NCBI GenBank assembly: GCA_018713435.1
Contig: DVOS01000059.1
Coordinates: 1 to 45,352 of the forward strand
Reading direction: 5' to 3'
DNA length: 45,352 nucleotides
Source: Candidatus Merdiplasma excrementigallinarum
GTDB lineage: Bacteria; Bacillota; Clostridia; Lachnospirales; Lachnospiraceae
Shown here: in pieces, positions 17,974 through 27,064 of the stretch
How positions within the stretch are numbered: the stretch's first letter is position 1
How the letters are laid out: every line of letters begins with the position of its first letter
Translations under genes and position numbers: made by a program
Notes under the pieces: model-generated
Told to the model about the DNA's origin: nothing
Database searches by the model: none
What the model saw: only the letters and a program-made list of their open reading frames with translations

Positions 17974-19512
17974 ATGTTTGATAATCCAAATGTTGTTCTC
18001 CATTGCGAGAAGATAGATAAGATTTATCCCGGCACCAAGGCTCTGGACGGCGTTTCCTTTGATCTGCTCAAAGGCAAGGTAAACGTGCTGATCGGAGAGA
18101 ACGGAGCGGGAAAGTCCACTCTGATGAAAATGATTGCCGGCATTGAGCAGCCCTCCGCCGGTAAGATGTACATGGACGGTCAGGAAGTATTCTTTAAGGA
18201 TACCAACGCCGCCAGAGCCAAAGGCATCGGCATCATTCACCAGGAGCTGAGCCTGTTCCCCAACATGACCGTTTACCAGAATATTTTCATCGGCCATGAG
18301 CATAAAAAAGGCGTGTTCCTGGACGACAAGGCTCATTCCGAGGGCGCAAAAAAGGTATTAAAAAGACTGGAGCATGAGATTCCCCCCGATACCATGGTGG
18401 GAGACCTGAGAGTAGGCCAGCAGCAGATGGTGGAGATCGCCAGAAACCTGATCCAGGATGATCTGCGGGTGCTGATCATGGACGAGCCTACTTCCTCCCT
18501 GTCAGCGGCAGAGGTGAAGGTGCTCTTTAAGATTATGCGGGAGCTTCTGGCGGCCGGCATCTCCATCGTTTATATCTCCCACCGTCTGGAGGAGATCATG
18601 GAGATCGGCGACCATGTGACGATTCTGCGGGACGGCAAATACGTGGCGGACGCGGACGTAAAAGACATTGAGCTGAGCTGGATCGTGGAGCGGATGGTAG
18701 GAAAGAACACCCAGTACCACCGGTTTGAGCGTTCCATTGACCTGGACAAGGCGGAAAAGATCCTGGAGATTGAGCATCTGAGCCTGCCCAAGAAGGGCGG
18801 CGGCTGGCTGCTGGACGATGTAAACATGTACCTGAAAAAGGGAGAGGTGCTGGGCATCTACGGCCTTTTGGGCGCCGGACGGAGCGAACTGTTTGAGTGC
18901 CTGATGGGACTGCACCCGGAGCACAGCGGCACAGTGAAGTTCCAGGGGAAACCGATGAAAATCCGGAGCATTTCCGAGCAGATCAAAAACGGCTTCGCCC
19001 TGGTGCCGGAGGACCGGCAGAGCCAGGGACTGATCCAGACCCTGGACATCTGCAAAAACACCTCCATCGCTTCTCTGGGAAAATATGTGAAGGGCATATT
19101 CCTGAACAATAAGGCAGAGGAAGCGGCTGTGGACGCCGAGATCAAAGACATCCACATCAAGGTGGCGGATAAAAAACTTCCGATTCTTTCCCTCTCCGGA
19201 GGAAATCAGCAGAAGGTGGTAATCGGCAAAGGCCTGCTGACCAACCCCACGGTGCTGCTGCTGGATGAACCGTCAAGAGGTATCGATATCGGAGCCAAGA
19301 CGGAAGTATTTGAAATTATCCATGAGTTTTCTGAGCGGGGACTTTCCATCATCGTGATCTCTTCGGAGCTGAAGGAGATCATGGCGATTGCGGACCGCAT
19401 CTACGTGCTGTCCAACGGAAAATGCACCGGCGAGCTAACCGGTGACGAAATCAACGAGGATACACTTGTGCGCACCTCCTATGCCGGACTGGGTACCGGT
19501 GCAGGCGCATAA
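17974..19512 (+). CDS. Sugar ABC transporter ATP-binding protein (RbsA type)
   Basis: 512 aa with two fused ABC ATPase domains, normal for carbohydrate uptake family 2. The first has Walker A GENGAGKSTLMK (near 41) and a switch region with MDEPTSSLSAAEV. The second has a degenerate Walker A, GLLGAGRSELFE (near 296), signature LSGGNQQKVVIGKG (near 407) and LLLDEPSRGIDIGAK. Such asymmetric pairs are typical of RbsA, MglA and XylG. It powers the permease encoded 21 bp downstream. Confidence 0.95.
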   Translation: MFDNPNVVLHCEKIDKIYPGTKALDGVSFDLLKGKVNVLIGENGAGKSTLMKMIAGIEQPSAGKMYMDGQEVFFKDTNAARAKGIGIIHQELSLFPNMTVYQNIFIGHEHKKGVFLDDKAHSEGAKKVLKRLEHEIPPDTMVGDLRVGQQQMVEIARNLIQDDLRVLIMDEPTSSLSAAEVKVLFKIMRELLAAGISIVYISHRLEEIMEIGDHVTILRDGKYVADADVKDIELSWIVERMVGKNTQYHRFERSIDLDKAEKILEIEHLSLPKKGGGWLLDDVNMYLKKGEVLGIYGLLGAGRSELFECLMGLHPEHSGTVKFQGKPMKIRSISEQIKNGFALVPEDRQSQGLIQTLDICKNTSIASLGKYVKGIFLNNKAEEAAVDAEIKDIHIKVADKKLPILSLSGGNQQKVVIGKGLLTNPTVLLLDEPSRGIDIGAKTEVFEIIHEFSERGLSIIVISSELKEIMAIADRIYVLSNGKCTGELTGDEINEDTLVRTSYAGLGTGAGA

Positions 19513-19533
19513 GAGGGGAAGGAGCAAAAATCA

Positions 19534-20574
19534 ATGAAAACAAAAAATAATTCCAATCAGCTGATGATGACCATCCTGAAGGGAAGAACCTTCATCGTAC
19601 TGATTTTACTGGTTGTATTTTTCAGCATTGTAAAAAGTAACTTTCTGGCGCCTGCCACGCTGACCATGGTGGCCAAGCACGTGGCTCTGTACGGTATCCT
19701 GGCGCTGGGCATGACCTTTGTCATTATCACCGGCGGTATCGACCTGTCCGTGGGATCGGTGGTTGGCCTGGTAGGTATGCTGGCCGGCGGCATGATCCAG
19801 GAGGGCGTAACCCTGGGCTTTGCCGGCGTAACCCTCTACTTCAGCGTTCCGGTGATTGTAATCCTGATGCTGATTGTTGGCTGCCTGATCGGCGCGATCA
19901 ACGGCCTGATTATCACCAAACTGAATGTGGCTCCCTTTATTACGACTCTGGGCACCATGTACATCTGCCGCGGTTTCGCCAGCCTGCGTTCCGGCGGCGC
20001 CACTTTCTCCGACATTACCGGATATGAAGGCCTAGGCAATGTGGGCTTCAAGGCACTGGGAAGCAATTTCGCCAGCATTCCCGCCGGCGTTTACGTGTTT
20101 GCCGTTCTGGCTGTTGTCTCTGTGATCCTGTTAAAGAAGGTTCCCTTCGGCTGGTATGTGCTGGCTGTAGGAGGCAATGAGAAATCTGCCCGCCTTTCCG
20201 GCATCAAGGCGGATAAGATCAAGATTCTGGTGTACATGATCTCCGGTTTCTGCGCAGCCTGGGCCGGTATGATCAATACGGCGCAGCTGTCCGCAGCCCA
20301 TCCCGCTTCCGGTGACAGCTGGGAAATGAACGCCATCGCGGCTACCGTTCTGGGCGGCACCTCCATGGCAGGCGGTTCCGGAACCATCCTGGGTACGGTG
20401 GTAGGCGCCTTCGTAATCGGCGTGATCAACGATGGTATGACCATGTGCGGCGTGTCCGAGTTCTGGCAGCAGGTGATCCGTGGCGCCGTGATTATCCTGG
20501 CCGTTGTGATCGATCAGGTACAGAGAAACATGCAGGCCCGCATGGCGCTGCAGGCCCGCAACGAGAATAAATAG
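19534..20574 (+). CDS. Sugar ABC transporter permease (RbsC type)
   Basis: 346 aa with about eight to ten hydrophobic segments. It carries the family motifs GMTFVIITGGIDLSVGSVVG, LNVAPFITTLGTMYICRG and NAIAATVLGGTSMAGGSGT. It forms the membrane channel, probably as a homodimer, with the RbsA-type ATPase and the RbsB-type binding protein. The basic tail (QRNMQARMALQARNENK) faces the cytoplasm. Confidence 0.94.
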   Translation: MKTKNNSNQLMMTILKGRTFIVLILLVVFFSIVKSNFLAPATLTMVAKHVALYGILALGMTFVIITGGIDLSVGSVVGLVGMLAGGMIQEGVTLGFAGVTLYFSVPVIVILMLIVGCLIGAINGLIITKLNVAPFITTLGTMYICRGFASLRSGGATFSDITGYEGLGNVGFKALGSNFASIPAGVYVFAVLAVVSVILLKKVPFGWYVLAVGGNEKSARLSGIKADKIKILVYMISGFCAAWAGMINTAQLSAAHPASGDSWEMNAIAATVLGGTSMAGGSGTILGTVVGAFVIGVINDGMTMCGVSEFWQQVIRGAVIILAVVIDQVQRNMQARMALQARNENK

Positions 20575-20597
20575 ACGGAAGAAAGGGAGGGAAAACC

Positions 20598-20999
20598 ATG
20601 AAGAAAAGCGGAATTTTAAATGCCCAGCTGATCGGCTGCATCGCGGCCCTGGGACATAAGGACCTGTTTATGATCGGGGACGCGGGGATGCCCATTCCCA
20701 AGGGAGTTCCCATCGTAGACCTGGTGCTCTGCGGCGGAGTTCCCACCTTCCGGCAGGTGATGGACGCCATTCTGGAGGAAACCGTGGTGGAGGGCTATAC
20801 CATCGCCGACGAAATCCAGGAAAAGAACCCGGAACTTCTCGCCTATATCCAGGAGAAGCTGGCGGGAGCGGAGGAAGAGCGGATTCCCCATACGGAATTA
20901 AAAGCCATGTCCGCCAATGTAAAATTTGCGGTGCGGACGGGAGAATTCACCCCCTATCCCAATATTATCCTGAGAGCCGGCGTAGCGTTTCCGGCATAA
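20598..20999 (+). CDS. RbsD/FucU-family sugar mutarotase
   Basis: 133 aa. RbsD-like: MKKSGILNAQLIGCIAALGH with His20, then DLFMIGDAGMPIPKGVPIVD (Asp28), and the C-terminal RTGEFTPYPNIILRAGV motif. These enzymes interconvert sugar ring forms, as D-ribose pyranase does, to present the form used by an isomerase or kinase. Here it precedes an isomerase, so it probably acts on the imported aldose. That supports a sugar that cyclises. Confidence 0.9.
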   Translation: MKKSGILNAQLIGCIAALGHKDLFMIGDAGMPIPKGVPIVDLVLCGGVPTFRQVMDAILEETVVEGYTIADEIQEKNPELLAYIQEKLAGAEEERIPHTELKAMSANVKFAVRTGEFTPYPNIILRAGVAFPA

Positions 21000-21039
21000 A
21001 CCTGAGAACCTATTTCTGAAAAACTGACATACAGGAGGA

Positions 21040-22446
21040 TTGACCATGGCACATATTAAGATCGGCTACGCGCCCACCAGAAGAAGCATCTTCAGCGCAC
21101 CGGACGCCATCAAGTACAGAGGGCTGACGGCTGACAGGCTGAGAGAGCTGGGCGTAGATTTTGTAGATATTACAGATATTAATGAAGAAGGTCTGCTCTA
21201 CAACGATGAGGACCGGATTAAAATCGCGGAAAAATTCAAAGCAGAGAAGATTGACGGGCTGTTTCTGCCCCACTGCAACTTCGGAACAGAGTTTGAGTGC
21301 GCCAGACTGGCCAAGGATCTGAACGTTCCCGTACTGCTCTGGGGTCCCCTGGATGAGCGTCCTGATGAGAACGGCGTGAGACTGCGTGACACCCAGTGCG
21401 GCCTGTTCGCCACAGGAAAGGTGCTGAGAAGATTCCGGGTTCCCTTCACCTACATGACCAACTGCCGGTTAAACGATCCGGTATTTGAGCGGGGCCTGCG
21501 GGACTTCCTGGCGGTCTGCAACGTGGTAAAGACCTTCCGGAACATCCGGATCCTGCAGATTTCCACCAGACCTTTTGAATTCTGGACCACCATGTGCAAC
21601 GAAGGCGAGCTGCTGGAGAAGTTTAATATTCAGCTCTCCCCCATCCCCATGCCGGAGCTGACCGATGAGATGAAAAAAGCCAAGGCGGAGGGAACAGAGG
21701 TGGCGGAGGTTGTAGCCTACTGCCGCGCCAACATGAAGATTGAGGTGAAGGACGAGGAGCTGGAGAACGTGGCGGCCCTGAAGGTAGCCATGAAGCACCT
21801 GGTGGAAAAATACGGCTGCCAGGCAGCGGCCATTCAGTGCTGGAACCAGCTGCAGAGCGAGATCGGCATCATGCCCTGCGCTGCCAACTCCCTGTTAAAT
21901 GAAGAGGGCATCCCGGTGGTGTGCGAGACGGATATTCACGGCGCCATCACAGCTCTGCTGGTAGAAGCTGCCGGCATGGATGAGTGCAGAAGCTTTTTCG
22001 CCGACTGGACCATCCGCCATCCCGACATTCCAAACGGCGAGCTGCTGCAGCACTGCGGCCCCTGGCCTATCTCTGTGGCAAAAGAAACGCCTAAGATCAC
22101 CTATCCGCTGGCTTTTGACCATCCGGGAGCCATTACCGCCGAGGCGAAGCACGGCCTGGTGACCCTGGCCAGATTTGACGGGGACAACGGAGAATACTCT
22201 CTGCTGCTGGGCAACGCCAAGGGCGTAGACGGACCGAAAGGCATGGGTACCTACCTCTGGGTGGAAGTGGAAAACATCAAGCGCCTGGAGGCAAAGGTGG
22301 TGGAAGGACCCTACATCCATCACTGCGTAGGCATTCACAAGGATGTGGTGCCGGTACTCTACGAAGCCTGCAAATATATGGGAATTAAGCCGGATCTGTA
22401 TGATCCTGTGGAAGAGCAGGTAAAGGCGTATCTTCGCGGTGAGTGA
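21040..22446 (+). CDS. L-fucose/L-arabinose isomerase-fold sugar isomerase
   Basis: 468 aa. FucI/AraA-type fold: GYAPTRRSIFSAPDAIKYRG at the start, GLFLPHCNFGTEFECARLAK near 70, QCWNQLQSEIGIMPCAANSL near 270, and IPVVCETDIHGAITALL with a probable metal-ligand Glu296. It is shorter than E. coli FucI (~590 aa), like the compact 'fucose isomerase family' proteins of Clostridia. It should convert an aldose to a ketose with a divalent metal. Next to the transketolase and FGGY kinase, a D-apiose to D-apulose step is a reasonable hypothesis; other pentoses or hexoses are possible. Confidence 0.82.
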   Translation: MTMAHIKIGYAPTRRSIFSAPDAIKYRGLTADRLRELGVDFVDITDINEEGLLYNDEDRIKIAEKFKAEKIDGLFLPHCNFGTEFECARLAKDLNVPVLLWGPLDERPDENGVRLRDTQCGLFATGKVLRRFRVPFTYMTNCRLNDPVFERGLRDFLAVCNVVKTFRNIRILQISTRPFEFWTTMCNEGELLEKFNIQLSPIPMPELTDEMKKAKAEGTEVAEVVAYCRANMKIEVKDEELENVAALKVAMKHLVEKYGCQAAAIQCWNQLQSEIGIMPCAANSLLNEEGIPVVCETDIHGAITALLVEAAGMDECRSFFADWTIRHPDIPNGELLQHCGPWPISVAKETPKITYPLAFDHPGAITAEAKHGLVTLARFDGDNGEYSLLLGNAKGVDGPKGMGTYLWVEVENIKRLEAKVVEGPYIHHCVGIHKDVVPVLYEACKYMGIKPDLYDPVEEQVKAYLRGE

Positions 22447-22476
22447 TAAAACCATAGATGAATTAAGGAGGCAGTT

Positions 22477-23307
22477 ATGGAAAATTTAACGGCAAAATCG
22501 TTTGAACTTCGCCAGGATGTGGTCCGCATGGTAGTGTCCGGAAAAGCGGGACATATCGGCGGAGACATGAGCGTAATGGATATTCTGGTTTCTCTGTATT
22601 TTCACGAGATGAATGTGGGACCCGAGAATTTCTCTGATCCCGGCAGAGACAAATTTGTGCTGAGCAAGGGACATTCGGTAGAGGCTCTGTACGCTGTGCT
22701 GGCCGCAAAGGGCTTCTTCCCCATCGACCAGGTAATCGAAGAGTTTTCCCACTTTGGCAGCAAGTTTATCGGCCATCCCAACAACAAGCTGCCCGGCATC
22801 GAGATGAACTCCGGCTCTCTGGGACATGGTCTTCCCGTATGCGTGGGCATGGCCCTGGCGGAGAAGATGAATAAGAGCAGCGCCCGGGTGTATACGGTGA
22901 TGGGCGACGGGGAACTGGCGGAAGGCTCTGTGTGGGAAGGCGCCATGGCTGCCTCCCAGTATAAGCTGGATAACCTGTGCGCGGTAGTGGACCGCAACCG
23001 GCTGCAGATTTCCGGAAATACCGAGGACGTGATGCACCATGACAACCTCTGCGACCGCTTCCGCAGTTTCGGCTGGAACGTAATCAGCGTAAACGGAAAC
23101 AGCATCGATGAACTGAACGCGGCGTTTGATACGGCAAAAACCGTGAAGGGAATGCCCACGGTGGTGATTGCCAATACCATCAAGGGCTACGGCTCTTCTG
23201 TGATGGAGAACAAGGCAAACTGGCATCACAAGGTGCCTACGGAGGATGAAGTAAAGCAGATCATGAGCGATCTGGAAGCGAGGAAGGAGGCCGCGTTACA
23301 TGAATAA
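22477..23307 (+). CDS. Transketolase, N-terminal (subunit A)
   Basis: 276 aa, the thiamine-diphosphate-binding half of a split transketolase. It shows FVLSKGHSVEALYAVLAAKG, GSLGHGLPVCVGMALA and the cofactor motif GDGELAEG (143-150) through DRNRLQISG. Its stop overlaps the start of subunit B by 8 bp, so both are made together. Placement inside the sugar operon suggests a dedicated enzyme rather than the housekeeping one. In the known apiose transketolase route, AptA/AptB use apulose-4-phosphate; this pair could do the same, but sequence alone does not prove it. Confidence 0.92.
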   Translation: MENLTAKSFELRQDVVRMVVSGKAGHIGGDMSVMDILVSLYFHEMNVGPENFSDPGRDKFVLSKGHSVEALYAVLAAKGFFPIDQVIEEFSHFGSKFIGHPNNKLPGIEMNSGSLGHGLPVCVGMALAEKMNKSSARVYTVMGDGELAEGSVWEGAMAASQYKLDNLCAVVDRNRLQISGNTEDVMHHDNLCDRFRSFGWNVISVNGNSIDELNAAFDTAKTVKGMPTVVIANTIKGYGSSVMENKANWHHKVPTEDEVKQIMSDLEARKEAALHE

Positions 23308-24232
23308 GATTGCAAACCGCCAGGTAATTTGTGAAGTGCTGATGGAGCACGCCAAAGAGGATAAGGATATCGTAGTGCTGTGCAGTGATTCCAGAGGATC
23401 CGCCTCCATGACTCCTTTTGCGGATACATACCCGGAACAGTTTGTGGAAGTGGGTATCGCGGAACAGGATCTGGTGAGTATTTCCGCCGGCCTGGCCAAA
23501 TGCGGCAAGAAACCCTACGCCGCTTCCCCCGCCTGCTTCTTAAGCACCAGAAGCTATGAGCAGGCCAAGATCGACTGCGCTTATTCCAATACCAATGTTA
23601 AGCTCATCGGCATCAGCGGCGGCATCAGCTACGGCGCTCTGGGCATGAGCCATCACTCCGCCCAAGATATCGCCGCCATGGCAGCGATCCCCAATATGCG
23701 GGTGTACCTTCCCAGCGACCATCTCCAGACCAGATGTCTGGTGGAGGCTCTGTTAAAGGACGAGAAGCCGGCTTACATCCGGGTGGGCAGAAACGCAGTG
23801 GAAGACGTCTATGAGGAAGGAAACGTGCCTTTTGAGATGGACAAAGCCACTGTGATTCGCCAGGGAACGGACGTGGCCCTGATTGCCTGCGGCGAGATGG
23901 TAAAGCCTGCGGCAGACGCTGCAAAACTGCTGGAGGAGAAGGGAATTTCCGCCACGGTGGTGGATATGTACTGCGTGAAGCCGCTGGATCAGGATGCCGT
24001 TATCCGGGCAGCCCAGAACGCGAAAGCGGTGATTACCGTGGAAGAGCATTCTCCCTTCGGCGGGCTTGGCTCCATGGTAGCCCAGGTGGTAGCTGCCAAC
24101 TGCCCGAAGAAAGTAGTCAATATGACGCTGCCGGATGAGCCGGTTATCACCGGAACTTCCAAAGAAGTATTCGATTATTACGGCCTGAATGCTGAGGGAA
24201 TCGCAAAGAAGGCGGAAGAACTGTTAGGATAA
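23300..24232 (+). CDS. Transketolase, C-terminal (subunit B)
   Basis: 310 aa, the pyrimidine-binding and C-terminal domains of a split transketolase. Motifs: CSDSRGSASMTPFADTYPEQ, then FVEVGIAEQDLVSISAGLAK with the catalytic Glu, and GISYGALGMSHHSAQDIA. The C-terminal domain includes MYCVKPLDQDAV and EEHSPFGGLGSMVAQV. It pairs with subunit A just upstream; the genes overlap at ATGAATAA. Confidence 0.93.
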   Translation: MNKIANRQVICEVLMEHAKEDKDIVVLCSDSRGSASMTPFADTYPEQFVEVGIAEQDLVSISAGLAKCGKKPYAASPACFLSTRSYEQAKIDCAYSNTNVKLIGISGGISYGALGMSHHSAQDIAAMAAIPNMRVYLPSDHLQTRCLVEALLKDEKPAYIRVGRNAVEDVYEEGNVPFEMDKATVIRQGTDVALIACGEMVKPAADAAKLLEEKGISATVVDMYCVKPLDQDAVIRAAQNAKAVITVEEHSPFGGLGSMVAQVVAANCPKKVVNMTLPDEPVITGTSKEVFDYYGLNAEGIAKKAEELLG

Positions 24233-24243
24233 CAGAAACTGTG

Positions 24244-24272
24244 GGGACGCTGCCGGATTTTGGGGGCGTCCC
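24244..24272 (+). terminator. Hairpin between transketolase and kinase genes
   Basis: GGGACGC (24244-24250) pairs with GCGTCCC (24266-24272), followed by TCTATTAT. It is weak as a terminator and may only tune read-through to the kinase 26 bp downstream. Confidence 0.4.
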
Positions 24273-24297
24273 TCTATTATAAAACAGGAGCGAATAA

Positions 24298-25776
24298 ATG
24301 GAACGATATGTATTGGGAATTGATCAGAGCACCCAGGGAACGAAGGCGCTGCTTTTTGATACGGCCGGAAAACTGCTCTGCAGAAGCGACCTGCCCCACC
24401 GGCAGATCATCGACGAGCGGGGCTGGGTGGAACATGATCTGAATGAGATTTACGCAAATACCGTGCAGGTGGTGAAGGATCTGGTGGAGAAGGCGGGGAT
24501 TGACAAATCCCAGCTGGCGGTGCTGGGCATCAGCAACCAGAGAGAGACAGCTGCCTGCTGGAACAAAAAGACAGGGGAGCCGGTTTACAACGCCATTGTA
24601 TGGCAGTGCGCCAGAGGCGCCGCCATCTGCGAGGAGATTGAGCGGGCCGGATACGCTCCCACCATCAAGGCCAGGACGGGACTGCAGCTCTCTCCCTATT
24701 TTTCCGCGGCCAAGCTGGCCTGGATTTTCCAAAATGTGGAAGGGGTAAAAGAACTGGCCGAAGCAGGGGAGATTGCCTGCGGCACCATTGACAGCTGGCT
24801 GGTATACCGCCTTACAAAAGGGAAAAATTTCCAGACGGATTACTCCAACGCCTCCCGGACACAGCTCTTTAATATCGAAAAGCTGGAGTGGGATTCAACC
24901 TGCCTGGAGGTATTCGGCATTCCGGCCCGGTGTATGCCCCGGGTAACCGATTCAGACGGGGACTACGGCGTTACAGACTTTGAAGGATACCTGGATACCC
25001 CCATTCCCATCCGGGGCGTGCTGGGAGATTCCCACGGCGCCCTGTTCGGCCAGGGCTGCCTGAAGCCCGGCATGATCAAGGCCACCTACGGGACGGGTTC
25101 CTCCATCATGATGAATATCGGTGAAAAGCCGGTGTTTACGGATCTGGGCGTGGTGACCTCCCTGGCCTGGTCCATGGGGGGAAAGGTGAATTATGTGCTG
25201 GAGGGAAACATTAACTATACCGGCGCCGTGATTTCCTGGCTCCAGAATGACGTAAAGCTGATTGCTTCGGCAAAAGAGACAGAGGGGCTGGCAAGAGAGT
25301 CCCATCCTCAGGATAAGACCTATCTGGTGCCTGCTTTTTCCGGCCTGGGAGCTCCCTACTGGGACAGCCAGGCGACGGCGGTGATCTGCGGCATGACCCG
25401 GACCACCGGGAAGGCGGAGATTGTGCGGGCGGCTCTGGACTGCATTGTCTATCAGATTACGGATGTGATCCGGATCATGGGAAAAGCCTCCGGACTGCCC
25501 ATCCGGGAACTGCGGGTAGACGGCGGACCTACCAGAAACGGCTATCTGATGCAGATGCAGAGCGATATTATGAATATTCCGGTGCGGGTCCCCGATGCGG
25601 AAGAACTCTCCGGCATCGGCGCGGCTTACGCGGCAGGACTGGCGGCAGGCATCTATGATGCGTCTGTTTTTGAAGGGCTTCAGAGAACCAGCTACACGCC
25701 GGATATGCAGGAAAATCTGCGGGAACAGAAGTACCGGGGCTGGCAGGCTGCCGTGGATATGGTGCGGACAAAGTAA
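24298..25776 (+). CDS. FGGY-family sugar kinase (glycerol-kinase-like)
   Basis: 492 aa, full FGGY length. ATP-site motifs: GIDQSTQGTKALLFD at the start, KATYGTGSSIMMN in the middle, VDGGPTRNGYLMQ near the end. The substrate side partly matches GlpK: GISNQRETAACW (R82, E83), IVWQCARG, SPYFSAAKLAW. But the GlpK Asp-Gln pair (GDQQAALFGQ) is here GDSHGALFGQ (D244 kept, Gln replaced by Ser245), pointing to a substrate other than glycerol. Following an isomerase and split transketolase, a ketose such as D-apulose is the likely substrate. Annotation pipelines will tend to call this glycerol kinase. Confidence 0.85.
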   Translation: MERYVLGIDQSTQGTKALLFDTAGKLLCRSDLPHRQIIDERGWVEHDLNEIYANTVQVVKDLVEKAGIDKSQLAVLGISNQRETAACWNKKTGEPVYNAIVWQCARGAAICEEIERAGYAPTIKARTGLQLSPYFSAAKLAWIFQNVEGVKELAEAGEIACGTIDSWLVYRLTKGKNFQTDYSNASRTQLFNIEKLEWDSTCLEVFGIPARCMPRVTDSDGDYGVTDFEGYLDTPIPIRGVLGDSHGALFGQGCLKPGMIKATYGTGSSIMMNIGEKPVFTDLGVVTSLAWSMGGKVNYVLEGNINYTGAVISWLQNDVKLIASAKETEGLARESHPQDKTYLVPAFSGLGAPYWDSQATAVICGMTRTTGKAEIVRAALDCIVYQITDVIRIMGKASGLPIRELRVDGGPTRNGYLMQMQSDIMNIPVRVPDAEELSGIGAAYAAGLAAGIYDASVFEGLQRTSYTPDMQENLREQKYRGWQAAVDMVRTK

Positions 25777-25835
25777 AGACCGGAGGGTGAGAAACGCCTT
25801 TTCTGTAAAAAATGGATTTTCCGAAAAGTTTTTGG

Positions 25836-25884
25836 TTGAATTTCAGTAAAAACTGGTATAGGATACAATATATAAATATTTATA
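25836..25884 (+). promoter_or_regulatory. Promoter and candidate operator of the LacI gene
   Basis: TTGAAT (25836-25841), 17-bp spacer and TAGGAT (25859-25864), expected start near 25871. The perfect palindrome TATAAATATTTATA lies at 25871-25884, right at that start, where a repressor would block transcription. Its core TAAATATTTA also lies at 15980-15989 upstream of the transport operon. No other gene is seen in 25777-25965. Confidence 0.4.
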
Positions 25885-25965
25885 AAAATATTTACATATA
25901 AACGAAAATGTGGGAACGGCTTGCGCCGGTGCGGATAAGAGAAGATATCAGAATGGGAGGGTGCC

Positions 25966-26967
25966 ATGAAAGTCAGTGCAAAGAAAATCAGTGAAATTAC
26001 AGGGTTTTCACCGGCGACAGTCTCCAACGCCCTGAATTACAAAAAGGGCGTAAACGCGGAGACCGCGGCTACCATTCTGCGGGTCGCCCAGGATCTGGGC
26101 TATTTTGATGAGAACCAGATCCGGAAGGTTAAATTTGTTACCTATAAAAGAACCGGACGGGTGGTGGAGGATACGCCCTACTTCCCCCTGATGATCACCG
26201 GGATCGAGCAGGAGTGCCGGGCCTGCGGCATGGAGATGACCATGTACAACCTAGACCGGCAGAGCAGCAATTTTAAGGAAGAGCTGAAATGGCTGTCCAA
26301 TGACAAGGCGGCGGGAATTATTTTCCTGGGCACGGAGCTGCTGGACGAGGATCTGGAAATGATCCGCAGCCTCCCCTCCCCCTTTGTGATGATCGACTAC
26401 TGGCGGGAGGATATGTCCTTTGACGCGGTGCTGATCAACAATGCGGACGCGGCCCGGATGGCCACCGAGTATCTGATTGGCAACGGCCACAAGGAGATCG
26501 GCTATCTCCAGGGAAATTTCCGCATCAAACCTTTCCGTTCCAGAGCCACCGGCTATCAGACAGCGCTGCGCAAAGCCCAGCTGCCCCTGAAGAAGGAGCA
26601 TGTGGTGACGCTCTCCTGCGATATGGAGGGATCCTATGCGGATATGAAGGCTTATCTGAGCCGGAAGCCCAATCTGCCCACTGCCTTTTTCGCGGACAAC
26701 GATATGATTGCCCTGGGAGCCATGAAGGCCATGGCGGAGTGCGGGATCCGGATCCCGGAGGATGTGTCGGTGGTGGGATTTGATGACCTGCCCTTTGCGG
26801 CCATCTCCTCCCCGCCTCTGACCACCCTGCGGGTGCCCAAGCAGGAGATCGGCCGAGCGGCGGTACGGCGGCTACGGGATATGATTCAGGACAACAACGG
26901 CAACCGGCAGAAGGTCCAGGTGTGCACCCAGTTCATAGAACGGGAGAGCGTGCGGTCGCTGTGGTGA
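25966..26967 (+). CDS. LacI-family transcriptional regulator
   Basis: 333 aa. N-terminal helix-turn-helix KISEITGFSPATVSNALNYK (about 6-25), then a periplasmic-binding-like sensor domain: FFADNDMIALGAMKAMAECG, VSVVGFDDLPFAAISSPPLT and TTLRVPKQEIGRAAVRRL. It closes the sugar locus on the same strand with its own promoter and presumably represses or activates that operon in response to the sugar or a phosphorylated intermediate. The ATG follows GGGAGGGTGCC. Confidence 0.92.
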   Translation: MKVSAKKISEITGFSPATVSNALNYKKGVNAETAATILRVAQDLGYFDENQIRKVKFVTYKRTGRVVEDTPYFPLMITGIEQECRACGMEMTMYNLDRQSSNFKEELKWLSNDKAAGIIFLGTELLDEDLEMIRSLPSPFVMIDYWREDMSFDAVLINNADAARMATEYLIGNGHKEIGYLQGNFRIKPFRSRATGYQTALRKAQLPLKKEHVVTLSCDMEGSYADMKAYLSRKPNLPTAFFADNDMIALGAMKAMAECGIRIPEDVSVVGFDDLPFAAISSPPLTTLRVPKQEIGRAAVRRLRDMIQDNNGNRQKVQVCTQFIERESVRSLW

Positions 26968-27031
26968 GGAAAATAGCGGAATGCCAATGAAGAGAAGGAA
27001 ACAGTGGAAGGTGCGGTCAGAACGGAAATGC

Positions 27032-27064
27032 AGCGCGGCCGGGTTCGATGAGCCCGGCCGCGCT
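27032..27064. terminator. GC-rich hairpin after the LacI gene
   Basis: AGCGCGGCCGGG (27032-27043) pairs perfectly with CCCGGCCGCGCT (27053-27064). It lies between the LacI gene and the convergent remnant on the minus strand, so it can serve both directions. There is no T tract on the plus side. Confidence 0.65.

Noticed and set aside
21040..24232. Sulfoquinovose transketolase (sulfo-TK) pathway.
   Set aside because: That route uses a split transketolase but no FGGY sugar kinase, and no sulfolactaldehyde-handling gene is present here.
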